DNA of 64,000 bases from Allodiplogaster sudhausi. Lineage: Eukaryota > Nematoda > Chromadorea > Rhabditida > Diplogasteridae. Under the pieces are notes generated by a model. The model searched no databases, was not told the DNA's origin, and was given only the letters and a program-made list of their open reading frames with translations. The DNA lies in the NCBI GenBank assembly GCA_945643635.1, contig CALZFC010000164.1, positions 167,501 through 231,500 of the forward strand, read 5' to 3'. Shown in pieces: positions 38,501-50,755 of this stretch (positions within the stretch are counted from its first letter, which is position 1; every line of letters begins with the position of its first letter). Both the position numbers and the translations under genes were made by a program.

Positions 38501-41249
38501 AGAGCCGCCCTCCTATTTCACATGCTCTCTCGACCGAGCGACAGGCAACTTTATGAGCGCGCGCATTCAAAGTGGTTCTCTAGCGTTACTGTAGAATTAT
38601 TCGCCGGATACTTCCTTTAAAGTGGCTGCCCATGGACCTAAACAATTACCGTAATCCTGAAGAACAGAATACGACGACTGACGCAGACAATAACATACGG
38701 TATAGCTTAAGATAAATGGACAGCCTCTTTAAACTACTAACATAAGGGGGGAGCCTCACTGAGCTTGTATTCAAATACTTCTTTTGCTCTAAACCTCGCG
38801 AAGCAAGTAGCCTTCTGCTTTAGACTGCCGGTGTCCGCTACCTCGTAATCCTGGTGAACAAGATGGACGATCCAACTGTGAACTGGGATGAAGCAAGGTC
38901 AGAGACCGGTTCTGGTCAAAATATGTGTAGAAAACTTTTTTAACCAAACCTTCTTTCCAGGTACACAGAAATTCAAGACAAGCTGACTCCATATCTCAAG
39001 AAGTGTGGCTTCAACCCCAAGACGGACATCACGTACATCCCGGTTTCTGGACTCACGGGTGCTTTCATGAAGGATCGTCCGTCGAGCGAGCAGGGAGGAT
39101 GGTACAGGTATCACGGATGTGCTCTTTCATCCTTTATACTTTTCAATTATGAATGACTACGTCAGGTTTTTTTATGCCTTTGCAAAATTGTTACGATATG
39201 AAGTAATCTCTTGTGAAATCATTGAAAAATTGCAATTGCAAAGACATTTTAATGATAGATATTTTTTGGAATGAATTATATTAGCCAAATCCGTTTTTGT
39301 TAGTTGTGAACGAGTAGGAGAATACTGACATTAAATTATTGATTTTAATTATGAAAACAATATCGACATTTAATTATTGCGCTGGTTTCATTGTTATTTT
39401 ACAGTGGCCCCTGCTTCATCGAGTACGTAGACACAATGTTGCCTTCGATCTCTCGCGACTTCAACGGGCCAGTCCGATGCATCATCCACGACAAGTACAG
39501 TGTCAGCAGCTTTAAAAAAAATTCACTTATTATATTCATTTTATTCCTTAATACTGGGGAAATTTGTTCGATTAAGCAGTTTTTTAACTGTATTTTTTTT
39601 TGTTTTACAAGAATTTTCTCGCAACTACTCTCATGGCTCGAATTGCTCTTCTGCCATTCAGGAGATGGGAACTGTCGTGATCGGCAAGATGGAATCGGGT
39701 TGCGTGGGAAAGGGACAGAATCTGCTGGTGATGCCGAACAGGGTTTGGTATCTCTTTTAACTGAAAAATGACAAAGAACTATTGTATGGACAGCAAGTCA
39801 ATATTCTTGATTGTAAGCCTATGACTTCCTCAATGGCATGACTCTTCTTTTGCAGCAAGTTGTGCAAGTCACGCAGATTTGGTCGGACGAAGTGGAGTCT
39901 GAGCGGGTGGTCTGCGGTGACAATGTTCGGTTCAAGCTGAAGGTCAGCTTCATCCGTTCGTTCTATACAGTCTTTTGAATATTCTTTTCTATAAAGAAAT
40001 TTCAATCAGAAGTAGCCATATCATCAAAAATTCTTTTTTCGATTAGCATATTGAGGATTGAATAATGGAAATCTACTGATTTTTTTTAAATTATTGTTTC
40101 TGCATAAAATACAAACTAATTTGACATCGGCTGTTGTTGAGGGAGTGGAAGAGGCAGACCTGCAGTCCGGCTTCATCATCTGCTCCCCCGACGCCGTCTG
40201 CAAGGTCGGCCGAGTCTTCGATGCCGAGGCTAGTTATTCCTCCGGCATGTTGGTGGTGATGAAGTCTACCTGATCAACTCTAAATGGGTTTCTTTCTGTT
40301 CGCTTGGCCGAAGGAGATTTGTTAAAAAGTTATTTATTTATATATACAGTGCGAATTCATTTATAGTAATACCTGATTCTTGGATAAACCAAAGGCTACT
40401 TTAGGTGGTGATCCTCGAGCACAAGTCCATCATCGCGCCTGGCTACTCTTGCGTGCTGCACATTCAGTCGGCTGTTGAGGAAGTCACCGTCAGGGTACTG
40501 CTCTTTCCTAACCCCCCTTTTAGCAAAACGAGGACAATTGGTCATGTGCTTCTAAATTAGTCATAATTTTTAGTATGACGTTGGTTTAAATGCGATCGTT
40601 GTATGAGTTTCTTCCGATTTAAAAAAAAGTAGATTTTGTGTGTAAGTGATTTAAATCCTCTTCTTTTTTTAATTAATTGAAATGGTTAAAATTAAAACTT
40701 CGCACAGGGATGTTTTTCTTTGAGTATTATTAATAGAAGTAGAAAAGAAGAGAGACATATCTTGGTTACGGTAACCCTCCTTATCCACCTAGACTGTGAT
40801 ATGCACGATTGACAAGAAGACGGGCGAGAAGAAGAAGGCGCGCTTCGTGAAGCAGGACGAGAAGTGCATCATGCGACTGGAGAGCGGAGAGCCATTCTGT
40901 CTCGAGCCATTCAAGGAGCTCCCGCAACTCGGCCGATTCACGCTCAGGTCAGAAGGGGGTCCACCTCAGAGGTACCCTCAGAAGTCTGCGGAAAAGAAGG
41001 GTCTGGGTGGCCCAGACCCTTTTGTTCTAGAGACTCGAAGGGTATTTTACACGATTACCAAAACATCTCTAAATTAAATCTTTACCTACAGAACCTCTTG
41101 TAAGAAGTTAACCACATTGAGAAAATAGAGTAAGCCTTCAAGATTCATGCAGTATTACATAAAGTGATATCTTTAAAATAAATGATGTAATTCTCAGGGA
41201 CGAAGGCCGAACGATCGCGATAGGCAAAGTGCTCAAAGTCGTCGAGTAA
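35519..41249 (+). CDS. eRF3: Eukaryotic peptide chain release factor eRF3 (GSPT/Sup35), 17 exons
   Basis: eRF3 is the cytosolic GTPase that works with eRF1 in translation termination. Exons: 35519-35648, 35806-35925, 36144-36242, 36439-36510, 36665-36752, 36975-37029, 37149-37274, 37482-37562, 38824-38897, 38961-39107, 39405-39501, 39662-39742, 39856-39942, 40142-40228, 40405-40494, 40793-40947, 41198-41249. The 546-residue frame closes exactly. GTPase motifs: G1 GHVDAGKST (130-138), DAPGH (207-211), NKMD (269-272). The C-terminus ([10 protein letters not shown], then [14 protein letters not shown]) is the family signature. The N-domain is short (about 116 residues), has PAM2-like motifs near its start, a PPPPPP run and an acidic segment, and shows no Q/N-rich prion-like region. 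The exon 14-15 junction needs a GC donor. Intron 8 is 1.26 kb and contains repeats. The start is the first in-frame ATG after an acceptor-like site (35498-35505). Confidence 0.96.
38030..38110. repeat. Tandem duplication, 41-bp unit x2, in eRF3 intron 8
   Basis: Two nearly identical copies (38030-38070, 38071-38110), each starting ATTCCGGTATATATTTTACG. They differ at about one position near the end (CGGAATTT against CGAAATTT). Confidence 0.85.
38331..38625. mobile_element. Inverted-repeat element in eRF3 intron 8
   Basis: 38331-38365 (core TTTAAAGGAGGTATCCGG) is an imperfect reverse complement of 38591-38625 (revcomp core TTTAAAGGAAGTATCCGG, then CGAATAATT against GGAATAATT). The element is about 295 bp with 35-bp arms and no open frame. 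It resembles a decayed MITE. Flanking duplications are not obvious. Confidence 0.5.
40997..41021. repeat. Perfect 11-bp hairpin in eRF3 intron 16
   Basis: AAGGGTCTGGG (40997-41007), a TGG loop, then CCCAGACCCTT (41011-41021). It lies shortly after the donor of exon 16. Confidence 0.7.
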
Positions 41250-41943
41250 TTTAGGAAGTTCCCTCTGTTCTCCCTGCTCTCTTCTTATTCTCCTCATGCA
41301 TTTCTTGAGCATGAATTTCCTTCGTCCAAATGGTTTTGGAGTCTTGTTTGTGATAAGAGTATTGCATTACAAATGACTGTCGTTGACTTCCCCCGTTGTT
41401 TTCCTCTTTCACTTCTGTATCCCTCTCCCCTTTCCCTCCCTCCTGGCCCCACTTGGCACATCTCCATTACATTTCTCCACAGTGGCAGCGTTTTTGACTG
41501 CAAGCAGATTCATCTAATTTAACGCCAATCGAATTATCACCCCCCGCTGTTTGTTAAATCGAACTATAGAGGCTGTACTTACAGTTGGACTATATATATT
41601 CTTTCTGTGGGATTATTGGCCTAATAACACTCTCGAACTTCTTAAGTAGAGTCTCTTAAGTTCTGTCTTTGATTGTTTCTACCCATGCGACGGTATGCCT
41701 TACGTGAAAGCACCCCTGTCTCTCTGTCGATTCGCTCGCGTTTCGTTGATAAAACACGAATCGATATGATCGGAAGTAAACGGATCTTCTTTATCGTTTA
41801 TTTTACAGAAAATTAAAGCGTGCATTAAACAAACAATAAGGATTTATATTTCACAGGGAAGTGTTTAACGACTTCAATATTGATTGAGGGGAAATGCAGC
41901 TGGAAAAGGGTGGGATTTATGGTAGATTACGTTTGTTGAGCAA
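41250..41943. other. Convergent spacer between eRF3 and the THAP/AT-hook gene
   Basis: This is 694 bp holding both 3' UTRs. It is T/C-rich on plus just after the eRF3 stop. No coding segment is seen. Confidence 0.6.
41797..41802 (-). terminator. Candidate poly(A) signal AATAAA of the THAP/AT-hook gene
   Basis: TTTATT on plus reads AATAAA on minus, 142 bases downstream of that gene's stop codon. Confidence 0.45.
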
Positions 41944-43781
41944 CTACTTGTCATCTTGGACCTGAAAGCTGGTTTAGATTCTCTATGTGTTCAAGCCGGC
42001 GAATACCAAAGGGTACCGCGAAATCAATTTCAGCATCCTAATGTATACCCTACAGTATCCAAGGCTGACCTGTGGAACGAGAAGTGGAGGAGGCTCATCA
42101 CTGTCGTTGCTCTCTGCTGGCGAGAGAGTGGGCGGGACATCCTCATCCGGTTCCTTGTCTTCTTCTTCTTCCTCTCCCTCTCGTGGTCTTCTTTCCTCAG
42201 ACCTGCTCTCTTCTTGCTCCTCCTCTCTGTCTTCTGATATTCGATGCTTGCCTGAAGACGAGCCCTCTTCTGCTTTCCTTCTTCCGTTCTCATCAGGTAC
42301 AGAAGACATGTCTTCGGCCTAAAGAAAAGGAAATTACTCCCGTTGTGTGCTTCCATAAACGGGGATACAGAGAAAGCCTACGAGTATCTAACTTTTAACT
42401 TTACCGTTATTTACGGTAACAAAATTGGTACTTCTATAGAATTAGCAGGATTAAAATACGATCATATGTACACTGAACAAACAATTTGAGTAAATAAAAA
42501 AAAAACCTTTTCTACGGAGTAGCAAACATGAGAGTGAGCGTTTGTTTGATCTACAAGATCTTGCGGTTCACTGCCAGCATTCTGAAAAAAATTTGGATTT
42601 TTTGGGGTGAATCATTATTGAACTTTAACTTTTTAACTAAATGCAATTATTATAATCTTTAAATGAATAAAAAAATTTTTGGGGAAAAAAAGAACTAAAA
42701 ACCTGGCAAAGTTCCGACTGGAGCACATGCATCTCATCATCCAACTCCTCGCTTGCTCTGCCATTCGAAACATCTGCAGCCGAAGCCAGTTGAGGTGCCG
42801 CTTCCTTCAAGAAGAAAAAGCAATAGCAATCTTCCAAAGATTATTGTTTACGTGCAGTTATAATATAAAGCCATATAAAAATTAAAACAGACTGATCACG
42901 AGGATATTAGTAACTATCTACTCAAATACTGTCTCCTCTTCTTTCTACGTTTTGAAAATTGTCGTTATTTCTGGACTTTACTTTTTAAATTTGAGCAATA
43001 ATTGCTTTGATCATGCTTATTTGTTGTTGTTAATGTCTGCTGACCTGTAGTTGCTGCCCCTGATCTTCAACTGGCATCTCTCCTTCTTGCCCTTCTGACT
43101 CGCTTACTCGGCTGGTCGCAACACTGAGATGGGAGCCAAGGAGAGGAGCGACATCCTGACACAGAAATTTTGATTTTAAAAGAAATTTATATTTAGCAGT
43201 AATTGTCTACAAAGTGGTCTCGCTTTACTTCTCTAATTTCTTCTTTAGATATTTCTCTCTCACTCTCTTTCATCTTTCTCTCTCTCTCTCTCTTTATCTC
43301 TCTCTCTCTTTATCTCTCTTTCGCTCACATCACTCATTCCATTATCCATCTCTAAGTTAACCTCCATCTCTCTCCTAGCCTCCTGCGGTGGAGTGCTGCT
43401 CTCTCCCATTGGATCATCCATGTCTTCCTCTCTGGGCAACGCCGGAGCGGCTTCCTAAATAAGAGCAGGATATTAATGTTTGTAATCGGAACTAAATGTT
43501 GGCACCCATTTTACAATTAGAATCTTTAAAATAGAAGAATAAGAATTCAAGAGCATAATTAGCGTTGTACTCTAATCCATGTATTTTGTGAACAATTATT
43601 ATAAAAATAAAGAAATGCTTGACACCGGAGTGCATGATGCCTGGCAAGGCTCCTCTGGCTCTTCTTCTGACTTCCTCTTCTCCGGAATGACAATCGACAA
43701 CAAGGACGGGGGCTCGGTTCCCTGAGGTTAAACAGGAAATGATTAAGCACACTATCTTTCACTTTTCTCTTTGAAGCTCTC

Positions 43782-43817
<36 letters not shown>

Positions 43818-44860
43818 CTCTTTCTCTCTCTCCCTTAGTGTTTGTTCCCCTCCCCTCAATTAAGCGATCCAATCCCGGTCAACTTACTAACCTGATCTGA
43901 GTCCAACACATCCATGTCACTGTCTGCCTCTTCTTCTAAACTTTCCACACATACCGAATCGGCTATTTCGGCAGAATCGAGTTGAGGGATTTGGTGAGAC
44001 TGCAATCAATTTGAATAAACAGCTGTTATATTAGCAGCCAGTATTCCTGCCTCTGTCTCTGTCATCTCTGCCGTCTCTCGCATCTCTCGTGTCCTTTCCG
44101 CTCCTTGAACTTCTTCTTGGAGGTCCTCCTGTATGCCAAGCAATGGCGATGATGTTTCAATCTGTAAAAAGAAGTTTTTTTTTAAGTAAAAGTATCAAAT
44201 TAAATAGCGTACTACATAAATTATTCTTACCTTTAATACGATAATTTAGCAGCTAAGAACACGAAAGACCTTCCCAGACTACTAATTAGCCAATAAGTAA
44301 GTATATAAGCAGTAACCTCATCATCGGATACTTCGTTGCAACCTTCCTCTTCTGCTAGTTCTCCTCTCTCATCTCCGCTCCAGCCATCTCTCTGGAAGGC
44401 ATGGGAAGCAGTCATTTCTGGGCAGGTTTAATAAGGTACCCCGTTTTTCATAGGCCCAATCCGATTTTATATTTATCGACATCAAAATAAATTTTGGTCC
44501 TCCCGGAGATATTCCCCAGCCATGTTCTGATGTACAAGTTCATTTTTTACTTTCCCCACCTTGCTTTCCATTCCTCATGCCCCCTAGCCCACCCTGTGTT
44601 CTCCAAGCTGTCGACAGTCTTATTCCCAAGCGCATCCAACCCCCTCTCCCTTACACTTCTCATCTCCTCGGGCGAGTGCTCCTCCGCCTCTTGTTCACTG
44701 GACACTGTCGGAGACCTCTCCATCCCCATTTCCTCGTCCTCATAAATGTCGTCGTCCAAGTCTACGATTTCACCAGATACCTAGAAGATCAACACAATAT
44801 AAAGTCAAAAATTTATTTTATATTATCTTCAAGAATTTACTTGATCTCCTCTCTCTCTCT

Positions 44861-44897
<37 letters not shown>

Positions 44898-46548
44898 CTC
44901 TCTCTCTCTCCCACTCTCTCTCTCTCCCACTCTCTCTCTCTCTCTGTCTCTCTCTTTCTCCTCTCTCTCTCCCTCTCTCTCTCTCCCACCTGTCCTGGAA
45001 GTGCATCTCCGACGAGTTGTCTGAGTAGCTGGTTGCCTTCGTCGTCTTCACGTGGCTGGCTAGACACGACGACCCCCACGTGATTGCTGTTGCCGTTAAC
45101 GGGTTGCTCCTTTGAAAAAAAAAATACAAATAAGCGTCATTAATTCAAGCCATCAAGTTTACAAGTTCAGACGTTTACAACTTTATTCCACAGTCAGGGA
45201 CTGGGCCCGGTGAGTGAGGGCAAAATTTAAATTCAAGCCATCGCATTTTTTTTAAATGATTGTCTTCTTAGGTAAACTCTGGTTAAGGGAGACCGAATTC
45301 AATTTTGAATTCGCATAGGACGAGAGAGAATGTGCTTTAGATAGACGAGACGATAAAAGAGAGGTAAATTCAAATATATTACGTTATAGCTTCGTGCGCC
45401 TTTAAGGTATGGCGTAACAGCACAAGAATTAAAAAGGGATAAAGGAGAGTTTAAATGTAAAAACCAACACTGGTCCTCTCCAAGTCGACAATCGCGTTGC
45501 AAGTGTTGCCGATCGCACTTTCCATTGAAGACACCACCTAAAAGGAGACAAAAAAACTCACGTTTGAATTCGCGCCTTATTGCCTGATAGAAGGACGAGA
45601 GAGTACGTATTTTAGAGAGAAGCGAATACTAAGGTCAGGGAATTAAAACAAAAAAAAAACTACGCGCTTCGTTTTAAGACTAGTGGAAAGAAAAATGTAA
45701 ATAGAAGCCTCGCGTTGCCCTCTTTAACAGCTGTTTAAATATGAAACTTATTGAAAATATATGAGAAAAAAATCAATTAATAGCAAAAATGAAGGACTCA
45801 AAAGGTGGAAGTGGTAAACAATAAGTCAACCTGCTGTAAGTTGTTCGAGTACTTCGCACCAACCAACTCATCGTCTGCCGCATCAGAAAATGGCTTAGGA
45901 GCTACCACCTACAAACATAATTGTGATCAGATCGTCTTAATTAAGTTGATAACAGTGGTGTAAATAAAAAGGCTTTTAAAAGACCTTTTTTCTCCGGTAA
46001 TTCAAAGCATTAATTAATACTTCTCCAGAAGCGTCGATTGATTGGATTAGGGGATGATCGGGTGCGGGGTGGGACCATTGACGAAAATGTTATTTTGACA
46101 TTACATAATAAGAAAAAAATAGAAGCAAAATAAACTTTAAATAAATAAGATTAATTTCAGACCGGAAGGCCCTTGGCATGGCAGAGAGAGGCGACATCGT
46201 GGTAGAGGCCGCTGATCTTAGAGCTGACGCTACCAATCGCCGCCTCGAGGTACGCAGTCTCTTCACAACAGCTAAATCAGAAGAAACTACTAGGGCCGTA
46301 AATTACTAATCCCGAGAAGTACTAATCATTATTAGTAAAAAATAATTTCGCCAAAAAAATTTCTTAAACAAGATAATAAAAATGAATTTTGCAATAAATC
46401 GAAGGGTTGCATTATTTTTTAGCACAGCTTTTTTAGCACCTCATTGCAAATTTCATTTTATCATCTTTTATATAATCATTGCATAAATTCACATTATAGA
46501 ATTGAAAACATTCCTCACCTCTCCGCTGGCAATAATGATGTAACCCAT
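41944..46548 (-). other. THAP/AT-hook gene, 3' exon block encoding the acidic tail
   Basis: Exons in transcript order: 46519-46548 (preceded by an unresolved join; a small exon near 46600-46650 is possible), 46163-46271, 45831-45908, 45469-45537, 44990-45109, 44655-44780, 44317-44391, 44051-44161, 43892-43999, 43626-43721, 43362-43454, 43045-43155, 42703-42804, 42507-42581, 42070-42318, 41944-41961. From 45908 to the stop, every exon starts and ends in phase 0. Many begin with a hydrophobic or Glu/Asp residue and carry clusters such as DLDDDIYEDEEM, LEEEADSDMD and EGEEEEEDKEPDED. The exon ending at 44051 needs a GC donor, because the only GT gives an implausible 21-bp intron. Confidence 0.72.
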
Positions 46549-47582
46549 CTACAAAAAAAGGAAATGGTACGGGTTAATGGTACTTCATGTTGTGAAAGGA
46601 AAAAAAACCATTACAACAATGCACAGTTTGCTCCACCAACCTTCTCCGTGGCCTAGATACAACGTCACGATCAAGTTCTAAATATAGAAATATAAACATC
46701 TCTTCACTTATGTTGAAGCAAATCATTCCATAATGATATTTAAAAAAAAATCTCACAATATTTAAAAGTAAATTGAAAACATAGATATCATGAATACGCT
46801 GTTAAAAATAAAAAAAATTATGACAAAATTTTTTTGATGACAATCATTTATTTACCCGCTATCTTGTTAGCCAGCCGCTGCGACGGAACTGCTCCTTAAA
46901 AAAATGTCTTTAAAGAAGAGCAACCACCAAAAGAAAATAAATGAAAGTTAAAATTGCCGCGCCAGTCCCTGTGCGAAAGTTTTCTCATCGTACTGTGCAT
47001 TTTCGCAGGCCACAGTTTTTGAAGAATCGGCTCATTTAAAATTTCTTCTTCTTCTTCAATTGTGGAGCACATTTTCATTCATTTACCGAGAGTGATAAGG
47101 AATAACAGTTCAATATTTGCATTTTTAAATTCTTTCTTTTCAAGATAAATAAATCGTCGTTTCTCTTATGGCTAGAAATGACAAAATTGGTTGCACCTTC
47201 CACTAGGCGCAGCGCGAAGGGAGCACGCTCCTCGATGTCCTCTGCTCTGAAATGGACCTCGCACACGAACTGAGGCAAGCCCGCATCGCATTCCTGAACA
47301 AGGCGTTCTTCATTTCTTAAATATTAATATTTCTTTTTTTCAATATTATTAAATTTTTGGCATTCTGACTCATTTCAAGTTAATAAAGGAAGTGACCTTA
47401 ACCTTGAAAAGGAAACCCGGAGTGAAGACCTGAATTGTTCGCTCCCACACCTTCCGTTCGGGATTAGCTGAACATATATATATTTTTTTTCATTGTGCTA
47501 TTATTAAGGAAGTCTTTCTGCTATGAAGGAAGTTCAAAACTGACAAGAAGTATTACGGACACAAAAATTAGAGAAACAGAGA

Positions 47583-47618
<36 letters not shown>

Positions 47619-48775
47619 TCTGACGAGGAACTGGGAAGAACTTGAGTAGGCGGCCGAAGAAGTTGCGCATGCCTCTCTTCTTCGGACAGAGGGGAATCGC
47701 GCAGCCGAGACGGGGTACCATATCCACTTTCTGCGTAGGTCGCACTCAAACCCAACAATTTGTATAAATTATAATAGTTGATTAACTATTCACTAATGCG
47801 ATCAACTGCTATAGTTAATACAAATCACATATTAATAATAAACATAATGATAATAATAAAATAAATAAATAAAGTAGTATTATTAATACAATAATAGTAA
47901 TAATATGCAATAACAATGATAGGGGTCAAAATAATGATCTTATAAATCATTTAAAAAATTTTTCTCTCTATTGGATAGAGACATCCTCATTGTAAGAGGT
48001 CCTGACTCGACTATTACCACAGTAAGCTAGCAAACCAATCGTGATCGATAGTGGCTGCTCTGGCGGCACTGCAGCCTCCGTAGCTGCTGCTAGCGAGGAC
48101 GGACTCGGGGTGTGAATGACCTTGCCGATCCTTGAGGTGGAGGATGTGGAGGAAGGAGAGTCTTTCATGGAGACGGAACTACTCGCCCGCTCCGTTGTGC
48201 ACGGCAACTTTAAGAAGAAGAGTACTCTAGAAGAAGAGTTGTTGATGTCATGTACAATTTACAACGTAGGTAAATTTAATATGTAATAAAATAATAAAAT
48301 AGTAATATAATATAATAAAGTACAGTTACCTCCGGCTTGCCAGCATGCCTTCCTCCATGCGTAAAGTGGAACTCGCAGATGAGGGGAGAATCAGGGAGAG
48401 TGGCCCAGGGAGGGAACTGCTTCAGCCACTTCTTCCGCAACACACTCAACAGCTAATTTCTTGGGGATACAAAGGTATTAATAAATCATTGTGAATATTA
48501 TTATTTTATAATAAAAAAATTCTACTTATAACATGACATCTTCCTACCGGGCAATTGGAAGTGGAAAGAGACGGATTAGCCGGTTCTCTGATGGATGCCG
48601 GGAATTGCTGTGGGTACTGCATCCTGAGAGAAGAGAGAGAGAGAGAGAGCGGGTGTGTGAGAGAGAAATTGAGAGAGAGTTAGAGAGAGAAATTGAGAGA
48701 GAGAGAGAAAGTGAAAAGAGAGAGAGAGAGAGAGAGAAAGTGAAGAGAGAGAGAGAGAGTGAGAGAGAGAAAGTG

Positions 48776-48814
<39 letters not shown>

Positions 48815-49698
48815 AAAATGAGTGAGGAACAAACAACCTTCTTGCTTACCTATGACCATGCACAACCTGATACGTCTGCATTCTGAAATAAATAAATAAA
48901 ATTAATTGTAAGGATAAAATATCAATAAAGATAAAGAAAATTAGGTTTTTTTATTACTAGAAAAAAAAGAAAAGTAATAAAGGCAAGGGTGCTGCAAGAA
49001 GACCTGCTGAAGCAGGCAGCGGCTGTTCATCCAAGCCATACATGAAGCGAAGATGATTGCGAATCAGCAACCCCGCAACGTCCTCAAAACCTCCTCTTCT
49101 TTTACTCTCCCAAGAAATGATAAGAGTTAAAGAGCACTAAATACGTCACTGAATTAATTTATGGTGAAAGCGGAACACAGTGAAGCTGCATTACCGTTGT
49201 GAGTGTACGGGGCAGATTGAGAAGGGGCAGTGGGTCCGTATTCTTCTCGAAATGTTGTGGGCACACCCAGAAGAGTAGTCCATTCGTGAATTCTCAACAT
49301 TATCTTACTTCGGATTTCATCAAAGCTGTAAGCCAGAGGGAGAGAGAAGGTAAGGGAAGACAAAGACAGAGAGTTATAGTGAGAGAGAGAGGGAGGGAGA
49401 GAAATAGAGAGACAGACAGCGACAGAGAAGAAATAGACAGGAGAGAGAGAGAGGATCGAAGGGAAAATATAAAAACAGACTGAATAATTAATCTGACCCT
49501 TTTGTCTCTCAGTCAGTTTCCATTGTTCGAGTATCTTCTGGATAAGAAATGTCTGCTGGCGGGGCGAGGCAGTGGTGGCGAGGGGCCATTGGAGGGCAGT
49601 CTCGATGTCATCCCAGGGCGGAGAGCGCATCATGGAGCGGGCTGTTGGGGCATGATGACAACCATCCACAATACTGAACAGAGAGTGAGAGAGAGAGG

Positions 49699-49746
<48 letters not shown>

Positions 49747-50755
49747 GAAGTATAAAAAATGAGATCAGAGAACTAGAGTAGAGAGCTAGAGAGCTAGAGA
49801 GAGATAGAGAGAGAGAGGCTTTTGGGGTGAAAATAATAGGGAATATAAGAAAACGAGGCAGAGATATGAATAGAGAAAAGGAGGAAAGTAGAAAACTCGA
49901 GTAAGATTGTGTAAAAGATAGCATGAACGATAAATTCCACATTCAAGCAAGCCGATGTACAAGAATAAAAAAGAAAGAAACAAGATGGTTCAATGTCACT
50001 GACCACTGAACAACCAAGCAGTCGGAGCTCGATGACGACGGCTCAGAGAGTGGCTAAAAAGTAGTCATTTGAGGAATGTTGGAGTTAGAGCTGGAAAAGG
50101 GAAAAGGTACAGTTCTGAAACAGGAAATGTTCATTTTCTTCCCCTTTTGATTGGAAATTCGCTACGAGAATATGTATATATACATATACTATGTATGTGT
50201 GAATATATGCAATCTTAAAAGGATTAAGAGAGTACCTGTCTTATATCCACAGTCTTGCATGTGAATGAAGAAGCCTCCTTCGCTGGCCGGCCCACTCTCC
50301 TCTTCCCTGCCGTCTTTCTCTTCTTTCTCTGTACTTCTTCTGAGTTCGATGACGATGAATGCTGCAAAGATATTACTATAAAATCGATTCCAAAGTCAGA
50401 TGCCCAAATAGAATTTGGGAACTACACCACTCCAACTTGTTAATGCAAATACAATGAACAGGCTGACATCCGTATCGTATTCTCGATAACTCTTCCTCGG
50501 TCGCTTCCTTGACTCTTCCATCTCATCTTCCCCTTCTTCTTCCTTCACTCCCTTCTCATGAAAGAGCGAGGAGCGAGTAACACGGCGAGTTGCTGAAATG
50601 TGTATCGTATTCGTGAAGAAAAGAAAGAACACTCAAAATAATCGAACTGCTCTGTCAAAATGACTATAACTGTAAATCTCACTCCATCAATCCAGACAAG
50701 AGAATAAAAAGACAGTAACCGCACCCAGTGATTCGACTGTCGAATCGCTGTTCAT
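41944..50755 (-). CDS. AT-hook and multi-THAP zinc-finger protein with long acidic tail
   Basis: THAP domains are C2CH zinc fingers that bind DNA, so this is probably nuclear. The joined frame is about 1000 residues in at least 31 exons; exon coordinates are in the two block entries. Domains: a basic N-terminus with an AT-hook (KRRVGRPAK, residues 72-80); a probable THAP starting CIVDGC near residue 111; a clear THAP (CMVIGC, RLFPLPIARVLRKKW, ICEFHF); a Ser/Pro/Ala linker; and a third clear THAP (CAIPLC, FFPVPPNPERKVWERT, VCEVHF, RLVEGAVPS). A tail of over 450 residues then becomes Glu/Asp/Ser-rich and ends VQDDK*. Translation starts MNSDSTVESL after a tcctcaag acceptor-like site. The order AT-hook, three THAPs, acidic tail recalls proteins with several THAP-like motifs such as nematode HIM-17, but I see no specific orthologue. 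The joins after 46856 and at 49195-49303 are the least certain. Confidence 0.78.
43780..44985. repeat. (CT)n tracts in THAP-gene introns
   Basis: CT tracts at about 43780-43830 and 44850-44985, plus a smaller one at 43255-43325, in introns of the minus-strand gene. Their orientation is opposite to most tracts in Sos. Confidence 0.85.
46856..50755 (-). other. THAP/AT-hook gene, 5' exon block (AT-hook and THAP domains)
   Basis: Exons in transcript order: 50725-50755, 50468-50592, 50236-50361 (AT-hook), 50004-50053, 49498-49673 (CIVDGC), 49195-49303 (boundary uncertain; frame chosen gives ICPVH), 49004-49104, 48850-48882 (CMVIGC begins), 48548-48623, 48330-48444 (ICEFHF), 48007-48207 (Ser/Pro linker), 47625-47730 (CAIPLC), 47403-47467, 47197-47293 (VCEVHF), 46856-46894 (EGAVPSQRLANK). 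The Cys, Cys, Trp and Cys-x2-His order of a THAP domain is complete in domains 2 and 3, spread over three and four exons. The AVP box that ends many THAP domains is seen only after domain 3. Confidence 0.7.
47589..49742. repeat. (GA)n tracts in THAP-gene introns
   Basis: GA tracts at about 47589-47617, 48635-48811, 49380-49455 and 49680-49742. The first starts just outside the end of the exon at 47625. Confidence 0.85.

Noticed and set aside
42069..42398. Plus-strand ORFs opposite the acidic exon 42070-42318
   Set aside because: They are antisense shadows of a GAA/GAG-rich coding exon.
49154..49942. 262-codon minus ORF
   Set aside because: It contains the real exon 49498-49673 in frame but reads on through CT repeats on both sides. 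Only the exon was kept.
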